Assembly (NCBI GenBank): GCA_963663975.2
Contig: CAXXRA010000002.1
Coordinates: 1 to 64,000 of the forward strand
Source of the DNA: JANQRX01 sp963663975
Lineage (GTDB): Bacteria; Pseudomonadota; Alphaproteobacteria; Rhizobiales; Kaistiaceae
DNA length: 64,000 nt
Reading direction: 5' to 3'
Position 1 is the stretch's first letter; the number at the start of each line of letters is the position of its first letter. The translations under genes and the position numbers were made by a program. Shown one piece after another: positions 63,826 through 64,000 of the stretch. Below the pieces are notes generated by a model. It saw only the letters and a program-made list of their open reading frames with translations, searched no databases and had not been told where the DNA came from.

Positions 63826-64000
63826 TCAGGCGGTGCCGGGCGCGGGCTCCGGCGGCAGGTCGATTTCCATGGCCAGCAGGTAGGAGCTGAGCGATTTGCC
63901 ATGGGCGTCGACGCGCAGCGAGCGTGTGACGCCGCCGTCCAGCGCCTCGTGCAACACGAAATTCATGGCGCCGATACCCGGCAGTTCGTAGCGTTCGACC
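63826..64000 (-). CDS. AtuA-related protein, C-terminal end (partial)
   Basis: Minus-strand frame entering from the right edge: VERYELPGIGAMNFVLHEAL, DGGVTRSLRVDAHGKSLSSY, LLAMEIDLPPEP, stop at 63826-63828. The NFVLxxALxGGxTRSLRxDAxGK pattern resembles the small C-terminal domain of AtuA-type (acyclic terpene utilisation, DUF1446-associated) proteins. Only 57 residues are visible, so the assignment is tentative. Confidence 0.5.
   Translation of the reverse strand, partial: VERYELPGIGAMNFVLHEALDGGVTRSLRVDAHGKSLSSYLLAMEIDLPPEPAPGTA

Overview
The window reads as a high-GC alphaproteobacterial chromosome segment. Supporting signs are a class I lysyl-tRNA synthetase, the ligase-associated DNA damage response (LDDR) set, a PodJ-like polarity protein, a SAM-II riboswitch in front of metZ, the long form of dCTP deaminase next to metZ and apaG, a DUF1127 protein, and a TSUP permease paired with a TIGR02186 protein. 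No rRNA, tRNA, CRISPR array or prophage was seen. The genus cannot be fixed from the sequence alone.

Layout. 1-7.2 kb is an insertion-sequence landing zone (IS5, IS3, IS21) that has split two genes. 7.5-16.8 kb is a housekeeping block: amino-acid-type binding protein, TerB-like protein, lysS, secreted nuclease homologue, PodJ-like protein, TSUP/TIGR02186. 16.8-23.8 kb holds an IS481 copy and then the four-gene LDDR locus (pdeM and helicase on minus, exonuclease and ATP-dependent ligase on plus). 24-31 kb is eroded: small membrane and PilZ genes, a broken acetyltransferase-like gene, IS3-type and IS256 elements, and a phzF/chaC chimera. 31-43.6 kb contains cysteine desulfurase, an ICMT/TetR divergent pair, dCTP deaminase, SAM-II riboswitch and metZ, the apaG-APH-fetA-fetB run, and several single enzymes. 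43.6-53.7 kb has a second, mosaic IS481, an adenylate cyclase-TPR regulator, an IMPase-like phosphatase, a phnE remnant, a HAD hydrolase, a CDF metal exporter and thiBPQ under a TPP riboswitch. 53.9-64 kb is an accessory stretch of secreted repeat proteins (pentapeptide, Sel1, a PPC-like repeat protein, SH3), broken maoC and ggt genes, and the end of an AtuA-like gene.

Main theme. The window is unusually rich in interrupted genes: clean IS insertions with readable target duplications, tandem duplications of 229, 35, 30 and 18 bp inside coding sequence, single-base frameshifts, and two in-frame TAG codons. Three of the frameshifts (istA, LDDR helicase, a signal-peptide gene) can each be repaired by removing one T from a GATT. 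This is either real gene decay or a systematic consensus error, and reads must settle it before biology is built on it. A dispersed element beginning TAGAGCCCTTTC recurs several times, and both full-length IS481 copies sit at the CTAG at its edge.

No wholly new multi-gene system is proven here. The best candidates for undescribed biology are the secreted-protein cluster at 53.9-61.2 kb, whose two unrelated members share almost the same leader, and the 174-bp palindromic repeat family.
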